Shown here piece by piece: positions 16,377 to 25,629 of a DNA stretch of 45,113 nt (positions are counted from its first letter, which is position 1; the number at the start of each line of letters is the position of its first letter). A program made the translations under genes and the position numbers. The notes under the pieces are model-generated. The model had not been told where the DNA came from. It searched no databases and saw only the letters and a program-made list of their open reading frames with translations. The stretch covers positions 1 through 45,113 of the forward strand of contig NZ_JANUXW010000013.1 of NCBI RefSeq assembly GCF_024834045.1. Reading direction: 5' to 3'. The stretch comes from Neisseria montereyensis. GTDB taxonomy: Bacteria > Pseudomonadota > Gammaproteobacteria > Burkholderiales > Neisseriaceae.

Positions 16377-16778
16377 TTATAATCGAACTTTCCATCCGTC
16401 ATCGGTTTTGATTAATCTAACATTGTCATCTTTAGTTTGGCCTTGTTTAAAACGAGTATGTACTTCTACTCGGGCTATATCATTATTCTCTCCGGAAATA
16501 ACCGCGGGATCAGCAGAAACCTCATCTATACCGCCATGTTGCTCTGCATAAGCTTTACCCCGGGCAACAGCGGCTTTCACTTTGCCATTAAGCATATCTT
16601 CTACTCCGGGCTTATTTTTTTCTTGATCGGGAATATGAATCATCGCAATAACGGCATCTGCATCGCCTTCATAACTTTTTTGAGTAAAATCTTTAGCGGT
16701 ATCCTCAGGAGAATGGCCGGAACAAGCAACCAACATCATTACAGCAAGGGTAGAAAGTGACTTTGACAATATACGCAT
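16377..16778 (-). CDS. DUF4878-like lipoprotein
   Basis: This 133-residue lipoprotein has lipobox LVAC (Cys19). The mature part starts SGHSPEDTAKDFTQKSYEGDADAVIAMI and ends RLIKTDDGWKVRL, the NTF2-like arrangement of DUF4878 family lipoproteins. Function is unknown. It is upstream of and probably co-transcribed with the YiiX-type hydrolase. Confidence 0.75.
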   Translation of the reverse strand: MRILSKSLSTLAVMMLVACSGHSPEDTAKDFTQKSYEGDADAVIAMIHIPDQEKNKPGVEDMLNGKVKAAVARGKAYAEQHGGIDEVSADPAVISGENNDIARVEVHTRFKQGQTKDDNVRLIKTDDGWKVRL

Positions 16779-16834
16779 ATTAAATGTCTCCTTATAGAAA
16801 TAATGTATTCATCAGGTATTGGTTGGTTTTAGAT

Positions 16835-16862
16835 TTCTAATTCTTTAGAATCATATTCTAAA
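16835..16862. promoter_or_regulatory. TTCTAA-type repeated element upstream of the DUF4878 gene
   Basis: TTCTAA, its inverted copy TTAGAA, and TTCTAA again occur at 16835, 16845 and 16857. The two direct copies are 22 bp apart, about two helical turns, some 60-85 nt upstream of the lipoprotein start. A regulator site is possible, but none is recognised. Confidence 0.25.
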
Positions 16863-16941
16863 ATCCGGTAATTGCATACTTCCAGTCATATAGTAATCAC
16901 TCATTATGTAATAAAAGTTAAAACAAAAAATATATAAACAG

Positions 16942-16970
16942 AGGCCGTCTGAAAGTTTTTCAGACGGCCT
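16942..16970 (-). terminator. Inverted DUS terminator after mltA
   Basis: AGGCCGTCTGAAA pairs with its reverse complement 28 nt past the mltA stop. On the minus strand it is followed by CTGTTTATATATTTTTTG. Confidence 0.65.
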
Positions 16971-16997
16971 GTTAATGAATATCGAAACAATCATTAA

Positions 16998-18329
16998 TTA
17001 AGGGCGGTATTCGGGCATCACACCATTCGGTAATAGCTGCCATACATAGCCGGTATGTTTCTGCTTGCCCGCCACCGCGCCGGCTTCATCACCATAGCCC
17101 CAGAAATAATCGACACGAACCGCGCCTTTAATCGCGCTGCCGGTATCTTGCGCCATAATCAGGCGGTTAAGGGCATATTTTTGGGTTGGGTGAACGGTGG
17201 CCACAAATAGCGGTGCGCCCAAGGTAATGTAATGGCGGTCAACCGCGCCGGCATATTGCCCCAATAGCGGTGTACCGAGTGCACCAATCGGGCCTTCGCC
17301 ATTACCCGGCAGTTGGCGGAAGAAAATATAGCTGGGATTCTGCCCTAAAACTTCGGCTAAACGTTGCGGGTTTTGCTGCATATAGGCCTTGATACCCTGC
17401 ATGGTGGTTTGGCCGAGACTCAAATAACCGCGGTTGGCCATATAGCGGCCAATCGAAACATAAGGATATTCGTTTTTATCGGCAAAACCCAAACGGATAA
17501 AGCGGCCGTCGGGCGTTCTCAAACGGCCCGAACCTTGAACATGCAGGAAAAACAATTCGACCGGATCATCCGCATAGCCGAGAATCGGCGCTTTACCGTC
17601 GAGTGCGCCGCCGTTAATTTGGGCACGGGTGTAATAGGGCACGAATTGATTGCCGACAAAGCGCCCTTTTAAAGCACGGGTACGGTTGCTGATGGGGAAT
17701 TGTGCCAAATTGGCGCTATAAGGGCCGTTGGCATCAATTGCGCCTTTATTTTGGCCGGTTTGGCGCACGCGCACAGTGCCTTTGCTGTTGCGCAGATTGG
17801 CCGGCAAATCGATGGAAACAAAATCATTGGGAATACCGTATATCGGAAAGCGGGCTTGGCGGGTTTGCTTGGCATCGCCGTGTAAAACCGGTTCGTAATA
17901 GCCGGTAATGGTGCCGCCCAATTTACCGTTTTCACTCACTTCCCACGGGGTGAAATAGCGCTCGAAAAAAGATTTGGCCTGAGCGTTTTGATAAGGTGTT
18001 TGCGCCGCTTGTGCACAAACATTGCGCCAATTGGCTTGGCCTTGGAGTTTTTCACAACCGAGGCGGAATGCCCGCAGGCTTTCGACAAAGTTCTGTTGTT
18101 GCCATTGCGGAATGGCTTGGTACGACACTACTTTATAACTGGCCCCGCCGCCCGGTGTATAGATATAACCCAAAGGCGAGGGTGTGCCGGTCGGCATCGG
18201 TGCGCCGGGTTTCACAGGCGGCATGGGTTGCGGCATCGGCAGAGGTTTGGTTTGTTTGGTACCGCAGGCGGCTAAAAAAGCGGCGGTAATACTCAAAATG
18301 GCAAAACGGTAGATTTTTGGGCGATTCAT
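16998..18329 (-). CDS. mltA: Membrane-bound lytic murein transglycosylase A (GNA33-like)
   Basis: This lipoprotein of 443 residues has lipobox LAAC and a Pro-rich linker. The MltA domain contains GTITGYYEPVL, ARFPIYGIPNDF, INGGALDGKAPILGYADDPVELFF, HVQGSGRLRTPDG and the C-terminal 3D domain MAQDTGSAIKGAVRVDYFWGYGDEAG with its catalytic Asp. It closely resembles the meningococcal GNA33 antigen. It cleaves peptidoglycan to 1,6-anhydromuropeptides at the outer membrane. The start at 18329 gives a signal peptide of the family's usual length; an ATG at 18344 is also in frame. Confidence 0.95.
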   Translation of the reverse strand: MNRPKIYRFAILSITAAFLAACGTKQTKPLPMPQPMPPVKPGAPMPTGTPSPLGYIYTPGGGASYKVVSYQAIPQWQQQNFVESLRAFRLGCEKLQGQANWRNVCAQAAQTPYQNAQAKSFFERYFTPWEVSENGKLGGTITGYYEPVLHGDAKQTRQARFPIYGIPNDFVSIDLPANLRNSKGTVRVRQTGQNKGAIDANGPYSANLAQFPISNRTRALKGRFVGNQFVPYYTRAQINGGALDGKAPILGYADDPVELFFLHVQGSGRLRTPDGRFIRLGFADKNEYPYVSIGRYMANRGYLSLGQTTMQGIKAYMQQNPQRLAEVLGQNPSYIFFRQLPGNGEGPIGALGTPLLGQYAGAVDRHYITLGAPLFVATVHPTQKYALNRLIMAQDTGSAIKGAVRVDYFWGYGDEAGAVAGKQKHTGYVWQLLPNGVMPEYRP

Positions 18330-18605
18330 AACTCGATTTATCATGCAAGCCGTTGAATATAGATTAAACGGCAGATTTTTAAAAATATTTCAATAACAAA
18401 ACAGCATAAAAAGCAGGGCTTCGCTGCAACTGGAAAGACCAACCTAACCACACTTGGTTCATTTTCAAACGGTTTTGATTGTGTAAAGGCCGTCTGAAAA
18501 GCATCGGTACAATAAAATCAAAGCATTCTAACATAAGCTTAAGTAATGCTCCGTTTTCTTATTTAATATGTATAAACTTTTATTTTAAAATTAAAATTTT
18601 ATTAC

Positions 18606-18636
18606 AAGGCCGTCTGAAACTATTTCAAACGGCCTT
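18606..18636. repeat. Imperfect inverted DUS pair upstream of efeU
   Basis: AAGGCCGTCTGAAA faces TTTCAAACGGCCTT, so the right arm has one substitution in the DUS core (CAAACGG for CAGACGG). It lies between the divergent mltA and efeU genes. The rest of 18330-18741 holds another single DUS (18488), AT-rich DNA and presumably both promoters, but no gene. Confidence 0.6.
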
Positions 18637-18651
18637 ATTATGGTCATGATT

Positions 18652-18665
18652 TTAATTGCAATTAA
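18652..18665. promoter_or_regulatory. Perfect palindrome upstream of efeU
   Basis: TTAATTGCAATTAA is a perfect 14-bp palindrome about 77 nt before the efeU start, followed by AT-rich DNA. An iron- or pH-responsive operator would fit an efeUOB operon, but the match to the Fur consensus is poor, so no regulator is assigned. Confidence 0.35.
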
Positions 18666-18741
18666 TAATAAAAATAATTTGCATTTAAATTTAAACAGGT
18701 ATACCGTAAAAAAAGAACAGCTGTTGAAAAGTTTGGTTTTT

Positions 18742-19590
18742 ATGTTTATTGCTTTTTTAATTATGTTGCGCGAAGGCATTGAGGCCGCGCTGATTGTCGG
18801 CATTGTTGCCGGGTTTTTACAACAATCCGGAAACAGTAGGCTGATGCCTAGAGTTTGGTTAGGGGTTATCCTAGCCGTGCTGATGTGTGTCATTTTAGGC
18901 TATACCATATATACCGCAACAGGTGAAATCCCGCAGAAACAGCAGGAATTGGTTGTCGGCCTTATCGGGCTGGTGGCTGTCGGCATGCTGACCTATATGG
19001 TTTTATGGATGAAAAAAGCCGCCCGCTCAATGAAGCAACATCTTCAAGAATCCGTTCAGGCGGCCTTAAATCGAGGGAATGGTCAGGGCTTGGCTTTGGT
19101 CGGTATGGCATTTTTAGCCGTTGCCCGCGAAGGCTTGGAAAGCGTATTTTTTCTGATTGCGGTTTTCCAACAAAGCCCGTCTTGGCAAATGCCGGTAGGC
19201 GCATTGGCCGGTTTGGCCGTTGCTGCTTTAATCGGTATGTTGGTTTATCAGGGCGGTATGCGTTTGAATCTGGCTAAGTTTTTCCGCATTACCGGTGCTT
19301 TTCTAATTGTGGTGGCCGCAGGGCTTTTGGCCGGTTCGTTGCGTGCACTGCATGAAGCGGGGGTGTGGAACCATCTGCAAACCATCGCTTTCGATACTTC
19401 GCATATTTTGCATCAAGACAGTCCTTTAGGTGTTTTGCTCGGCGGCTTCTTCGGTTATACCGACCATCCGACCCAAGGCGAAATATTGGTATGGCTGATA
19501 TATCTCATACCGGTTATGTATTGGTTCTTACGCGGCAGCAAACCTGCTGTTCCTCCACAATCTTTAAAAACACATGAAAAAGAGGTTTAA
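18742..19590 (+). CDS. efeU: Ferrous iron permease EfeU (FTR1 family)
   Basis: This 282-residue membrane protein has about seven transmembrane segments and two REGxE iron-binding motifs, LREGIEAAL near the N-terminus and AREGLESVF around residue 130, both diagnostic of FTR1/EfeU. It moves iron across the inner membrane. The start [17 protein letters not shown] matches the family start. The frame is open back to 18640, but the extra 34 residues would cover a palindrome and are unlikely to be translated. efeO starts one base after its stop. Confidence 0.93.
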   Translation: MFIAFLIMLREGIEAALIVGIVAGFLQQSGNSRLMPRVWLGVILAVLMCVILGYTIYTATGEIPQKQQELVVGLIGLVAVGMLTYMVLWMKKAARSMKQHLQESVQAALNRGNGQGLALVGMAFLAVAREGLESVFFLIAVFQQSPSWQMPVGALAGLAVAALIGMLVYQGGMRLNLAKFFRITGAFLIVVAAGLLAGSLRALHEAGVWNHLQTIAFDTSHILHQDSPLGVLLGGFFGYTDHPTQGEILVWLIYLIPVMYWFLRGSKPAVPPQSLKTHEKEV

Positions 19591-19591
19591 C

Positions 19592-20773
19592 ATGAAAACA
19601 CTGAATATGACTGCTTTATCAGTCTTACTGGCATTCGGTTTGGCTGCCTGCCAACCGCCCGAAGCGGAGCAAACCGCTCAAACAACCGACGGTAGCGGCG
19701 CATCGGCGGCTCCCGCAACCAATGAAGACGGTTCGTTTAACGTATCGGTGAACGATACGGCCTGCGAACCGATGGAATTAACTATCCCCAGTGGTAAAGT
19801 CGTGTTCAATATTAAAAACAACAGTGGACGCAAACTGGAATGGGAAATTCTAAAAGGCGTGATGGTGGTAGACGAGCGTGAAAATATCGCCCCCGGCCTG
19901 AGCGATAAAATGACTGTTACCCTGCTGCCGGGCGAATACGCCATGACTTGCGGCCTGTTAAACAATCCGCGCGGCAAACTCACTGTAACCGACAGCGGCT
20001 TTAAACGCGCAGGCGGTGAAGCCGATTTGGAAAGACTTGCCCAACCGCTGGCCGAATATAAAGTTTATGTTCAAAAAGAAGTAGACCAACTGGTTCCCAA
20101 AACCGCTGCATTTGTTGCCGCAGTGAAAGCCGGTGAAATAGAAAAAGCCAAATCTATGTTTGCCGATACCCGTAGTCATTACGAACGTATCGAACCGATT
20201 GCCGAATTGTTCAACGAACTCGACCCCGCCATTGATGCGCGTGAAGACGATTTCAAAGCCGGCGCCAAAGACGAAGCCTTTACCGGTTTCCACCGTATCG
20301 AATACGGCTTGTGGGTAGACAACAGCACCGAAGGCTTGGCGCCGATTGCCGACAAACTTCAGGCTGATGTCAACAAACTTCAAGCAGAAATTAAAGATCT
20401 AACCTTCCCGGTAGGTGGCGTGGTCGGCGGTGCTTCCGAATTGATCGAAGAAGTAGCAAACAGCAAAATCAGTGGTGAAGAAGACCGTTACAGCCGTACC
20501 GACTTGAGCGACTTTAAAGCCAACGTTGAAGGCTCGCAAAAAATTGTCGAGTTATTCCGCCCGATGATTGCCGAGAAAAATCAGGCAATCTTGGATCAAA
20601 CGGATGTTAACTTCAAGCAGGTTAATGACATTCTGGCGAAATATGAAACTGCCGACGGCGGTTATGAACCTTACGATAAACTCACCGATGCCGACCGCAA
20701 AACCCTACAGGCGCCGATTAACGCATTGGCTGAAGATTTATCTAAATTACGCGGTACTTTAGGTCTTGAATAA
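19592..20773 (+). CDS. efeO: Iron uptake periplasmic protein EfeO, with lipobox
   Basis: This 393-residue protein has an N-terminal signal and lipobox-like LAAC. A cupredoxin-like domain follows (about 45-130, with [12 protein letters not shown] and [13 protein letters not shown]), then a C-terminal M75/imelysin domain holding the [10 protein letters not shown] motif (HxxE). EfeO binds iron in the periplasm and works with EfeU and EfeB. The ATG at 19592 has GAGG six bases upstream, so the in-frame ATG 18 bases earlier, inside efeU, is not needed. It is tightly coupled to efeU. Confidence 0.93.
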   Translation: MKTLNMTALSVLLAFGLAACQPPEAEQTAQTTDGSGASAAPATNEDGSFNVSVNDTACEPMELTIPSGKVVFNIKNNSGRKLEWEILKGVMVVDERENIAPGLSDKMTVTLLPGEYAMTCGLLNNPRGKLTVTDSGFKRAGGEADLERLAQPLAEYKVYVQKEVDQLVPKTAAFVAAVKAGEIEKAKSMFADTRSHYERIEPIAELFNELDPAIDAREDDFKAGAKDEAFTGFHRIEYGLWVDNSTEGLAPIADKLQADVNKLQAEIKDLTFPVGGVVGGASELIEEVANSKISGEEDRYSRTDLSDFKANVEGSQKIVELFRPMIAEKNQAILDQTDVNFKQVNDILAKYETADGGYEPYDKLTDADRKTLQAPINALAEDLSKLRGTLGLE

Positions 20774-20798
20774 TCCTATTTAAAGTATTGCCGACATT

Positions 20799-20840
20799 TT
20801 TCAGACGGCCTAAAAACAATAAGTTAGGCCGTCTGAAAGC
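20799..20840. repeat. Inverted DUS pair between efeO and efeB
   Basis: TTTCAGACGGCCT and AGGCCGTCTGAAA lie about 16 nt apart inside the efeUOB operon. The arms point outward relative to the usual terminator order and no T-run follows, so read-through into efeB is expected. Confidence 0.6.
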
Positions 20841-20874
20841 CATTTAAGAAATACCAAATAAATATCTATTGATT

Positions 20875-22152
20875 ATGAATAAAGACAACCAATCCCCAGC
20901 CCAACCCGAAAAACGTACCCTGCTGAAAACCGCATTGGCAGCAGGCGCCACCGGCATTGTCGCCGCAGCAGGCGGTATTGCATGGGGTACAAAAAAGGGC
21001 AAAGAGGAAGAAAAAGCCGCCTTAATGCAGCATAACCCGGAAAGTTACGACTGCTACGGTATGCATCAGGCCGGTATTACCACACCGCCGCAGCAATTCG
21101 GCATTATGGCCGCCTTTGACGTATCCGCCAAAAATCAAAAAGATTTGGAAAAGCTGTTGCGTATTATAACCGCACGAATCGAATTTCTTACTCATGGCGG
21201 CGAACTGCAAGACGAAGATATCAAACTCCCGCCTTCCGGCAGCGGTATTCTCGGCAAAGTTTTCCAGCCTGACGGCTTAACCATTACCGTTAGCGTCGGT
21301 TCCAGTCTGTTTGACGAACGTTTTGGCCTCGCCGATAAAAAGCCCATCCATTTGCAGGAATTAAAAGATTTCTTTAACGATAAACTCCAAGCCCAATGGT
21401 GTGATGGTGATTTAAGCATACAAATTTGTGCGTTCTCACCCGAAACCTGCCAAAACGCCTTACGCGATATTATTAAAAATACCGCTAATTGGGCCGTTAT
21501 CCGTTGGAGTATCGACGGCTTCCTACCCAAAACCCAACCCGGTTCCGCCCCGCGCAACCTACTCGGTTTCCACGACGGTACCGCCAATCCCGACGTATCC
21601 GACCCCAAAATTGCCGACGAAGTTTTATGGACGGGTATCGCCGCCAACAGTATGGACGAACCGGCTTGGACCAAAAACGGCACTTATCAGGCCGTGCGCA
21701 TCATCCGCCATTTTGTCGAATTCTGGGACAGAACACCGTTGCAGGAACAACAAACTATTTTTGGCCGTGAAAAATACAGCGGCGCACCCTTGGGTATGCA
21801 ACATGAGCAAGATACCCCTGATTACAGCAAAGATCCCGATGGCGAAGTGATTCCGACCGACAGCCATATCCGCGTAGCCAATCCGCGCGATCCGGAATTT
21901 ATGAAAAAACACCAGTTATTCCGCCGTCCGTTCGATTATTCACGCGGGCTTTCCAAAGCCGGGCAGCTTGATGTGGGTTTGGTCTTTATCTGCTATCAGG
22001 CCAACCTTGAAGACGGCTTTATCTTTGTACAGAAACTTTTGGATACCGAGCCTTTAGAGGAATACATCAGCCCGTTTGGCGGCGGCTATTTCTTCACCCT
22101 GCCCGGTATTGAAAAAGGCGAATTTTTAGGACAAAGTTTGCTGACTGCTTAA
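20875..22152 (+). CDS. efeB: Deferrochelatase/Dyp-type peroxidase EfeB
   Basis: This 425-residue protein is the third member of efeUOB. The Dyp peroxidase family motif GFHDGTANP (GxxDG) and the haem-ligand region DSHIRVANPRDP are present, with FQRG-type residues replaced by FRRPFDYSRG near the end. EfeB is exported folded with haem by the Tat route and oxidises iron or releases it from haem. The N-terminus EKRTLLKTALAAGATG looks like a Tat signal but has Lys13-Arg14 rather than two arginines. The start used is the ATG at 20875; its Shine-Dalgarno is poor. Confidence 0.93.
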   Translation: MNKDNQSPAQPEKRTLLKTALAAGATGIVAAAGGIAWGTKKGKEEEKAALMQHNPESYDCYGMHQAGITTPPQQFGIMAAFDVSAKNQKDLEKLLRIITARIEFLTHGGELQDEDIKLPPSGSGILGKVFQPDGLTITVSVGSSLFDERFGLADKKPIHLQELKDFFNDKLQAQWCDGDLSIQICAFSPETCQNALRDIIKNTANWAVIRWSIDGFLPKTQPGSAPRNLLGFHDGTANPDVSDPKIADEVLWTGIAANSMDEPAWTKNGTYQAVRIIRHFVEFWDRTPLQEQQTIFGREKYSGAPLGMQHEQDTPDYSKDPDGEVIPTDSHIRVANPRDPEFMKKHQLFRRPFDYSRGLSKAGQLDVGLVFICYQANLEDGFIFVQKLLDTEPLEEYISPFGGGYFFTLPGIEKGEFLGQSLLTA

Positions 22153-22157
22153 AATAT

Positions 22158-22192
22158 AAGGCCGTCTGAAAATAAGTTTTCAGACGGCCTTT
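22158..22192. terminator. Bidirectional DUS terminator between efeB and the arsR-type gene
   Basis: AAGGCCGTCTGAAAA and TTTTCAGACGGCCTT form a strong stem followed by TTTTTAT on the plus strand, six bases past the efeB stop. It also lies downstream of the minus-strand regulator gene. Confidence 0.8.
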
Positions 22193-22208
22193 TTATACAA
22201 ATAAACGG

Positions 22209-22520
22209 TTATTTTTTATTACCATTTTCATTATCTTCACAAAAAAACGAATACAGTAATTGAATGGTTTTGCCGACACGTTCGTCGGCAATGTAATACA
22301 AACGTTCCCGATGCCTGATTTCACAATCCACCAAACCGGCCTCGCGCAGCAGAGCAAGCTGGCTCGACATGGCGGCCTGCGGCAATCCGGTCATATTGGC
22401 CAATTCGGTTACATTGTATTTTTGATCCTGCAAACTGCATAACACAGCCAACCGGTTGGTATTGGCCATCAATTTTAGAAAAGCCGTGGCTTCGTCATAT
22501 TTGGCAAACATATCCTGCAT
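22209..22520 (-). CDS. ArsR/SmtB-family repressor, BigR/YgaV-like
   Basis: This 103-residue winged-helix regulator has NRLAVLCSLQDQKYNVTELA, then the recognition helix GLPQAAMSSQLALLREAGLV and the wing IRHRERLYYIAD. Cysteines are at 28, 66 and 94. Cys28 in the second helix and Cys94 in the last helix sit where the persulfide-sensing BigR/SqrR/YgaV group has its two reactive cysteines. It lies downstream of a rhodanese gene in the same orientation, the same partnership as E. coli ygaVP. A sulfide/persulfide-responsive repressor of that gene is the best reading. An alternative start three codons in exists. Confidence 0.82.
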   Translation of the reverse strand: MQDMFAKYDEATAFLKLMANTNRLAVLCSLQDQKYNVTELANMTGLPQAAMSSQLALLREAGLVDCEIRHRERLYYIADERVGKTIQLLYSFFCEDNENGNKK

Positions 22521-22610
22521 ATCGATTCACTTTATATCCGCAATTTTGTATTTATAAATTGTATAAGCAAATACCGTCAAAGCGTTAAAGATTTTTCAGA
22601 CAGCCTTTGA

Positions 22611-23141
22611 TTATTGTGCCCGCCGATTCCACGGCATCAATGCTAAAAGCCGTGCCATGCCGCAAAAACCGGTTAATCCCGCAGTCAACAAACCGGCACC
22701 GACAAAAGCGCATAATAAATAAAACGACGGTGATACCGCCCACCCCAACAACGCACCCAATAAAATCAACGAACCGGCAACAATCTGAACCTGCCGCATC
22801 ATTTCTAAAGGTTGGGATCGGTCTTTTTCTATCGGCAGCCCCGATGATTTCCAACCGTCCAAGCCGTTTTCTAAAACCCATACTTCTTTACCGGCCGCCG
22901 CCCGTGCCAGATTTTCCGCCGCATTACGGGTACGCATACCGGATTTACAATGGAAAATCAAACATTCTGCTTGTTGTAATGTTGTCGGCAAACCATGTTC
23001 GTTTATTTGATCCAAAGGCTGCAATATAGCTGCTTTAATGTGCTCGCGACGGTATTCGTCGGGATTTCGTATATCCACCAATACAGCGCCCTGCTGTAAT
23101 TTTTTTTGAACATCAACTGCGGTTATTGTATTTGCAAACAT
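22611..23141 (-). CDS. Membrane-bound rhodanese (YgaP-like)
   Basis: The 176 residues comprise an N-terminal rhodanese domain (about 1-105) and a DUF2892-type tail. The active-site loop is FHCKSGMRT, with nucleophile Cys near residue 69, and two hydrophobic segments follow (about 120-160), ending GFCGMARLLALMPWNRRAQ. This is the layout of E. coli YgaP, a membrane sulfurtransferase. It moves sulfane sulfur and so fits a sulfide-detoxification unit with the ArsR-type regulator 90 nt downstream. Between the two genes is a degenerate DUS (CAGACAGCCT, about 22597). Confidence 0.88.
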   Translation of the reverse strand: MFANTITAVDVQKKLQQGAVLVDIRNPDEYRREHIKAAILQPLDQINEHGLPTTLQQAECLIFHCKSGMRTRNAAENLARAAAGKEVWVLENGLDGWKSSGLPIEKDRSQPLEMMRQVQIVAGSLILLGALLGWAVSPSFYLLCAFVGAGLLTAGLTGFCGMARLLALMPWNRRAQ

Positions 23142-23215
23142 AAAAATTCCTTTTTAAACATGATTTAATATTGCCGTTTATCTTGAAAACATCGGCGCTA
23201 TATTTCCGCATAATT

Positions 23216-23257
23216 TTTATATATAATTTTTATTATATAACAAAAATTATATATAAA
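23216..23257. promoter_or_regulatory. Perfect 16-bp AT inverted repeat, candidate operator
   Basis: TTTATATATAATTTTT (23216-23231) and its exact reverse complement (23242-23257) flank a 10-nt centre, about 75-115 nt upstream of the rhodanese start. BigR-type repressors bind AT-rich palindromes next to their promoters, so this is the natural candidate operator for the rhodanese-arsR pair. Confidence 0.55.
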
Positions 23258-23279
23258 GAAATGCTTTTTAAAAAAGAAA

Positions 23280-23310
23280 AAGGCCGTCTGAAACATATTC
23301 AGACGGCCTC
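23280..23310 (-). terminator. Inverted DUS terminator after ggt
   Basis: AGGCCGTCTGAA pairs with TTCAGACGGCCT about 50 nt beyond the ggt stop. On the minus strand it is followed by TTTTTCTTTTTTAAAAAG, a good T-run. Confidence 0.75.
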
Positions 23311-23358
23311 TAATCGAATAGCCGGAAAACCGATTTAAAAAGTTTCCGCTAAGTCATT

Positions 23359-25146
23359 TTAATCGCCCATCACTTTGCCTTCCCGACGCGGATCCGCCCC
23401 GCCTTCCAAGCCTTCCTGCGTGATAACGATACCCTGTACACCCGAATTCAAATCGCGTACCTGTACCTGATAGCCCAATCTTTCCAAAGTAGGGGCTTTG
23501 GCAGCGGCAGAGGTATTTTCTTCAAGCTCGTAAACGCCGGTACGGTTTAAAAAATTCGGATAGTAAATCGCCTGCTGGATATCCATACCCCAATCAAGAT
23601 GTGCCATCAGGGTTTTAGCAACATAACCGATAATACGACTACCACCGGGCGAACCGAGTGCCAGATAAGGCTCACCATTTTTCAGAACAATGGTCGGCGA
23701 CATGGAAGAACGCGGTCGTTTACCAGCTGCCACACTGTTGGCAACAATTTTGCCTTCTTCGTCAACCGGCGTAAACGAAAAATCGGTTAGTTCGTTATTC
23801 AGCAGATAACCATTGGCCATTAGGGTCGAACCGAAAGCATTTTCAATAGATGTCGTCATCGAAACCACATTGCCTTCTTTATCCACAATCACCAAATGAC
23901 TGGTAGAAGGCAATTCCAAATCATTACCTTTGCCTGCCTGTTCCGTACGCGAAAACACGCCGGGCGTAATGTTTTTCAAAGCCCCGTAATGATCGGCAAT
24001 CAAACCGGCACGCAGCCTTAAATAAGCCGGATGAAGCATAATATTTTCGGGTATATCGGTAAATTGGGGATCGGCCACATAATAATTGCGATCGGCAAAC
24101 GCCAAGCGGGAAGCATCACCCAATAGCCGCCAGCTCAACATATTTTCCGGCCCCAATGCCTTCATATCGAAATTTCGCAAAATACCGAAAATCTGACCCA
24201 AAGCAATCCCGCCCGAACTCGGCGCACCCACGCCGCAAATTTCATATTCGCGATAAGGCGCACAAACCGGCGGCCGTTCGATAACCCGATAGCTTTGCAA
24301 ATCACTAGGCGTCATCAAGCCGGGATTATCCGGCGCACTGCTTACCGCTTTCGCAATATTGATAGCGGGCTGGCCGTTATAAAACGGTTCGCTGCCTTTT
24401 TCGGCCAATAATTTAACCGTAGCGGCAAACTCGGGATTTTTCAAAACCGTACCTTCTGCAAGTGGTTTGCCACCGGGTAGAAAATAAGCTGCCGTAGCGG
24501 GATAACGTTGTAATTGTTCGCGGTTCTGCTCGATAGAACGTGCCATCCGTTGTGATACGGCAAAACCTTCTTGTGCCAATGCAATCGGTTTATCGAATAA
24601 GGTATTCCACGGCAGTTTTCCATAGCGTTTGTGCACATCTTCCAATAGTTTCGGAATACCCGGCACCCCAACCGAACGGCCGCCGACAACGGCTTCCATA
24701 AATTGCAACGGTTTGCCTTCTTCATCTAAAAAAAGCTCTGGCGTAGCCGATTCCGGCGCGGTTTCACGCGCATCGAAAGTAGTGAGTTTTTTCTCTTTAT
24801 TGTCCCAATACACCAAAAAAGCACCGCCGCCTAAACCGGAAGATTGCGGCTCGGTAAGGCTTAATGTAGTCTGCATGGCAATCATGGCATCAATGGCACT
24901 GCCGCCGCGCTTTAAAATGTCATAACCTGCTTCGGTTGCCAACGGATTGGCCGATGCCGCCATAAATTCTTTTGCGCGCACCAATTTTTGGTCGGTCAGC
25001 CCCGTACCTTGTTCCGGTGCCCGTTTTTCAACGGTTTGAACGGAAATTTCAACAACTTGGGGATCAACACTCAAATCCGGCAAAGGTGCTGCCTGCGAGA
25101 CTAAAGTTAATGTTGCCAGCAAACCCCATAAAATTTTTATCTTCAT
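23359..25146 (-). CDS. ggt: Gamma-glutamyltransferase
   Basis: This 595-residue precursor has a cleavable signal peptide (first 19 or so residues, ending SQA). The large subunit includes ANPLATEAGYDILKRGGSAIDA and SSGLGGGAFLVYW. The autoprocessing site is LPSTSHLVIVDKEGN at about residue 410, where the Thr before Ser-His becomes the N-terminus and nucleophile of the small subunit, and GSPGGSRIIGYVAKTL follows. It transfers or hydrolyses gamma-glutamyl groups from glutathione. In meningococci Ggt supplies cysteine, although there it sits on the inner membrane; here a signal peptide is clear, suggesting the periplasm. No close operon partner. Confidence 0.94.
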   Translation of the reverse strand: MKIKILWGLLATLTLVSQAAPLPDLSVDPQVVEISVQTVEKRAPEQGTGLTDQKLVRAKEFMAASANPLATEAGYDILKRGGSAIDAMIAMQTTLSLTEPQSSGLGGGAFLVYWDNKEKKLTTFDARETAPESATPELFLDEEGKPLQFMEAVVGGRSVGVPGIPKLLEDVHKRYGKLPWNTLFDKPIALAQEGFAVSQRMARSIEQNREQLQRYPATAAYFLPGGKPLAEGTVLKNPEFAATVKLLAEKGSEPFYNGQPAINIAKAVSSAPDNPGLMTPSDLQSYRVIERPPVCAPYREYEICGVGAPSSGGIALGQIFGILRNFDMKALGPENMLSWRLLGDASRLAFADRNYYVADPQFTDIPENIMLHPAYLRLRAGLIADHYGALKNITPGVFSRTEQAGKGNDLELPSTSHLVIVDKEGNVVSMTTSIENAFGSTLMANGYLLNNELTDFSFTPVDEEGKIVANSVAAGKRPRSSMSPTIVLKNGEPYLALGSPGGSRIIGYVAKTLMAHLDWGMDIQQAIYYPNFLNRTGVYELEENTSAAAKAPTLERLGYQVQVRDLNSGVQGIVITQEGLEGGADPRREGKVMGD

Positions 25147-25307
25147 TATTTTTCTCCCATCTGTTTTTACCGATATTTATTAAAAATATTGACTGATACT
25201 ACAAAAATAATATAACTCAATGTTTAATATAAAATATTAATTTTTTACTATCCTTTAAAAAACCGCTTTCAGAAAAACAGTCTAATCGGGATAAGCCGTC
25301 TGAAAGC

Positions 25308-25450
25308 TGTGGATAACCATTTTATACTCCACAAACACTTAAAAAACGGAAAAACCGTCCACATTTTTCCGCAAAAGGAAAATAGGGTTTTCCCAAACTA
25401 AAAAATGTAAATAAAAAATTGAAATTAAAATAAAAAATAAGTTATCCACA
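25308..25450. promoter_or_regulatory. Facing pair of perfect DnaA boxes upstream of gnd
   Basis: TGTGGATAA at 25308-25316 and TTATCCACA at 25442-25450 are exact consensus DnaA boxes in opposite orientation, start to start 134 bp, with A/T-rich DNA between them. The surrounding gap (25147-25629, 483 bp) also has one DUS copy and no gene. A second pair with the same spacing lies at 36726-36868. It could be a DnaA-titration or regulatory site. Confidence 0.4.
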
Positions 25451-25629
25451 AAAAAAACCATATTTCAATATCAATATCTTTTTATTATTTAAATATAAGT
25501 TGTAATGCTTTAAAAAGCAGGCTTTCAAATAAAACTGCTTTACTCAGCCTTTCCTTTTTAAGCGTTGTTTAACTACACCGAATCAGTTAAAGTTCACACT
25601 TAGGCATTCACATAAAAAAGGATTTTCCA

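Noticed and set aside
18640-18741. 34-codon N-terminal extension of efeU
   Set aside because: It covers a perfect palindrome and AT-rich promoter-like DNA, and EfeU proteins normally begin with [12 protein letters not shown].
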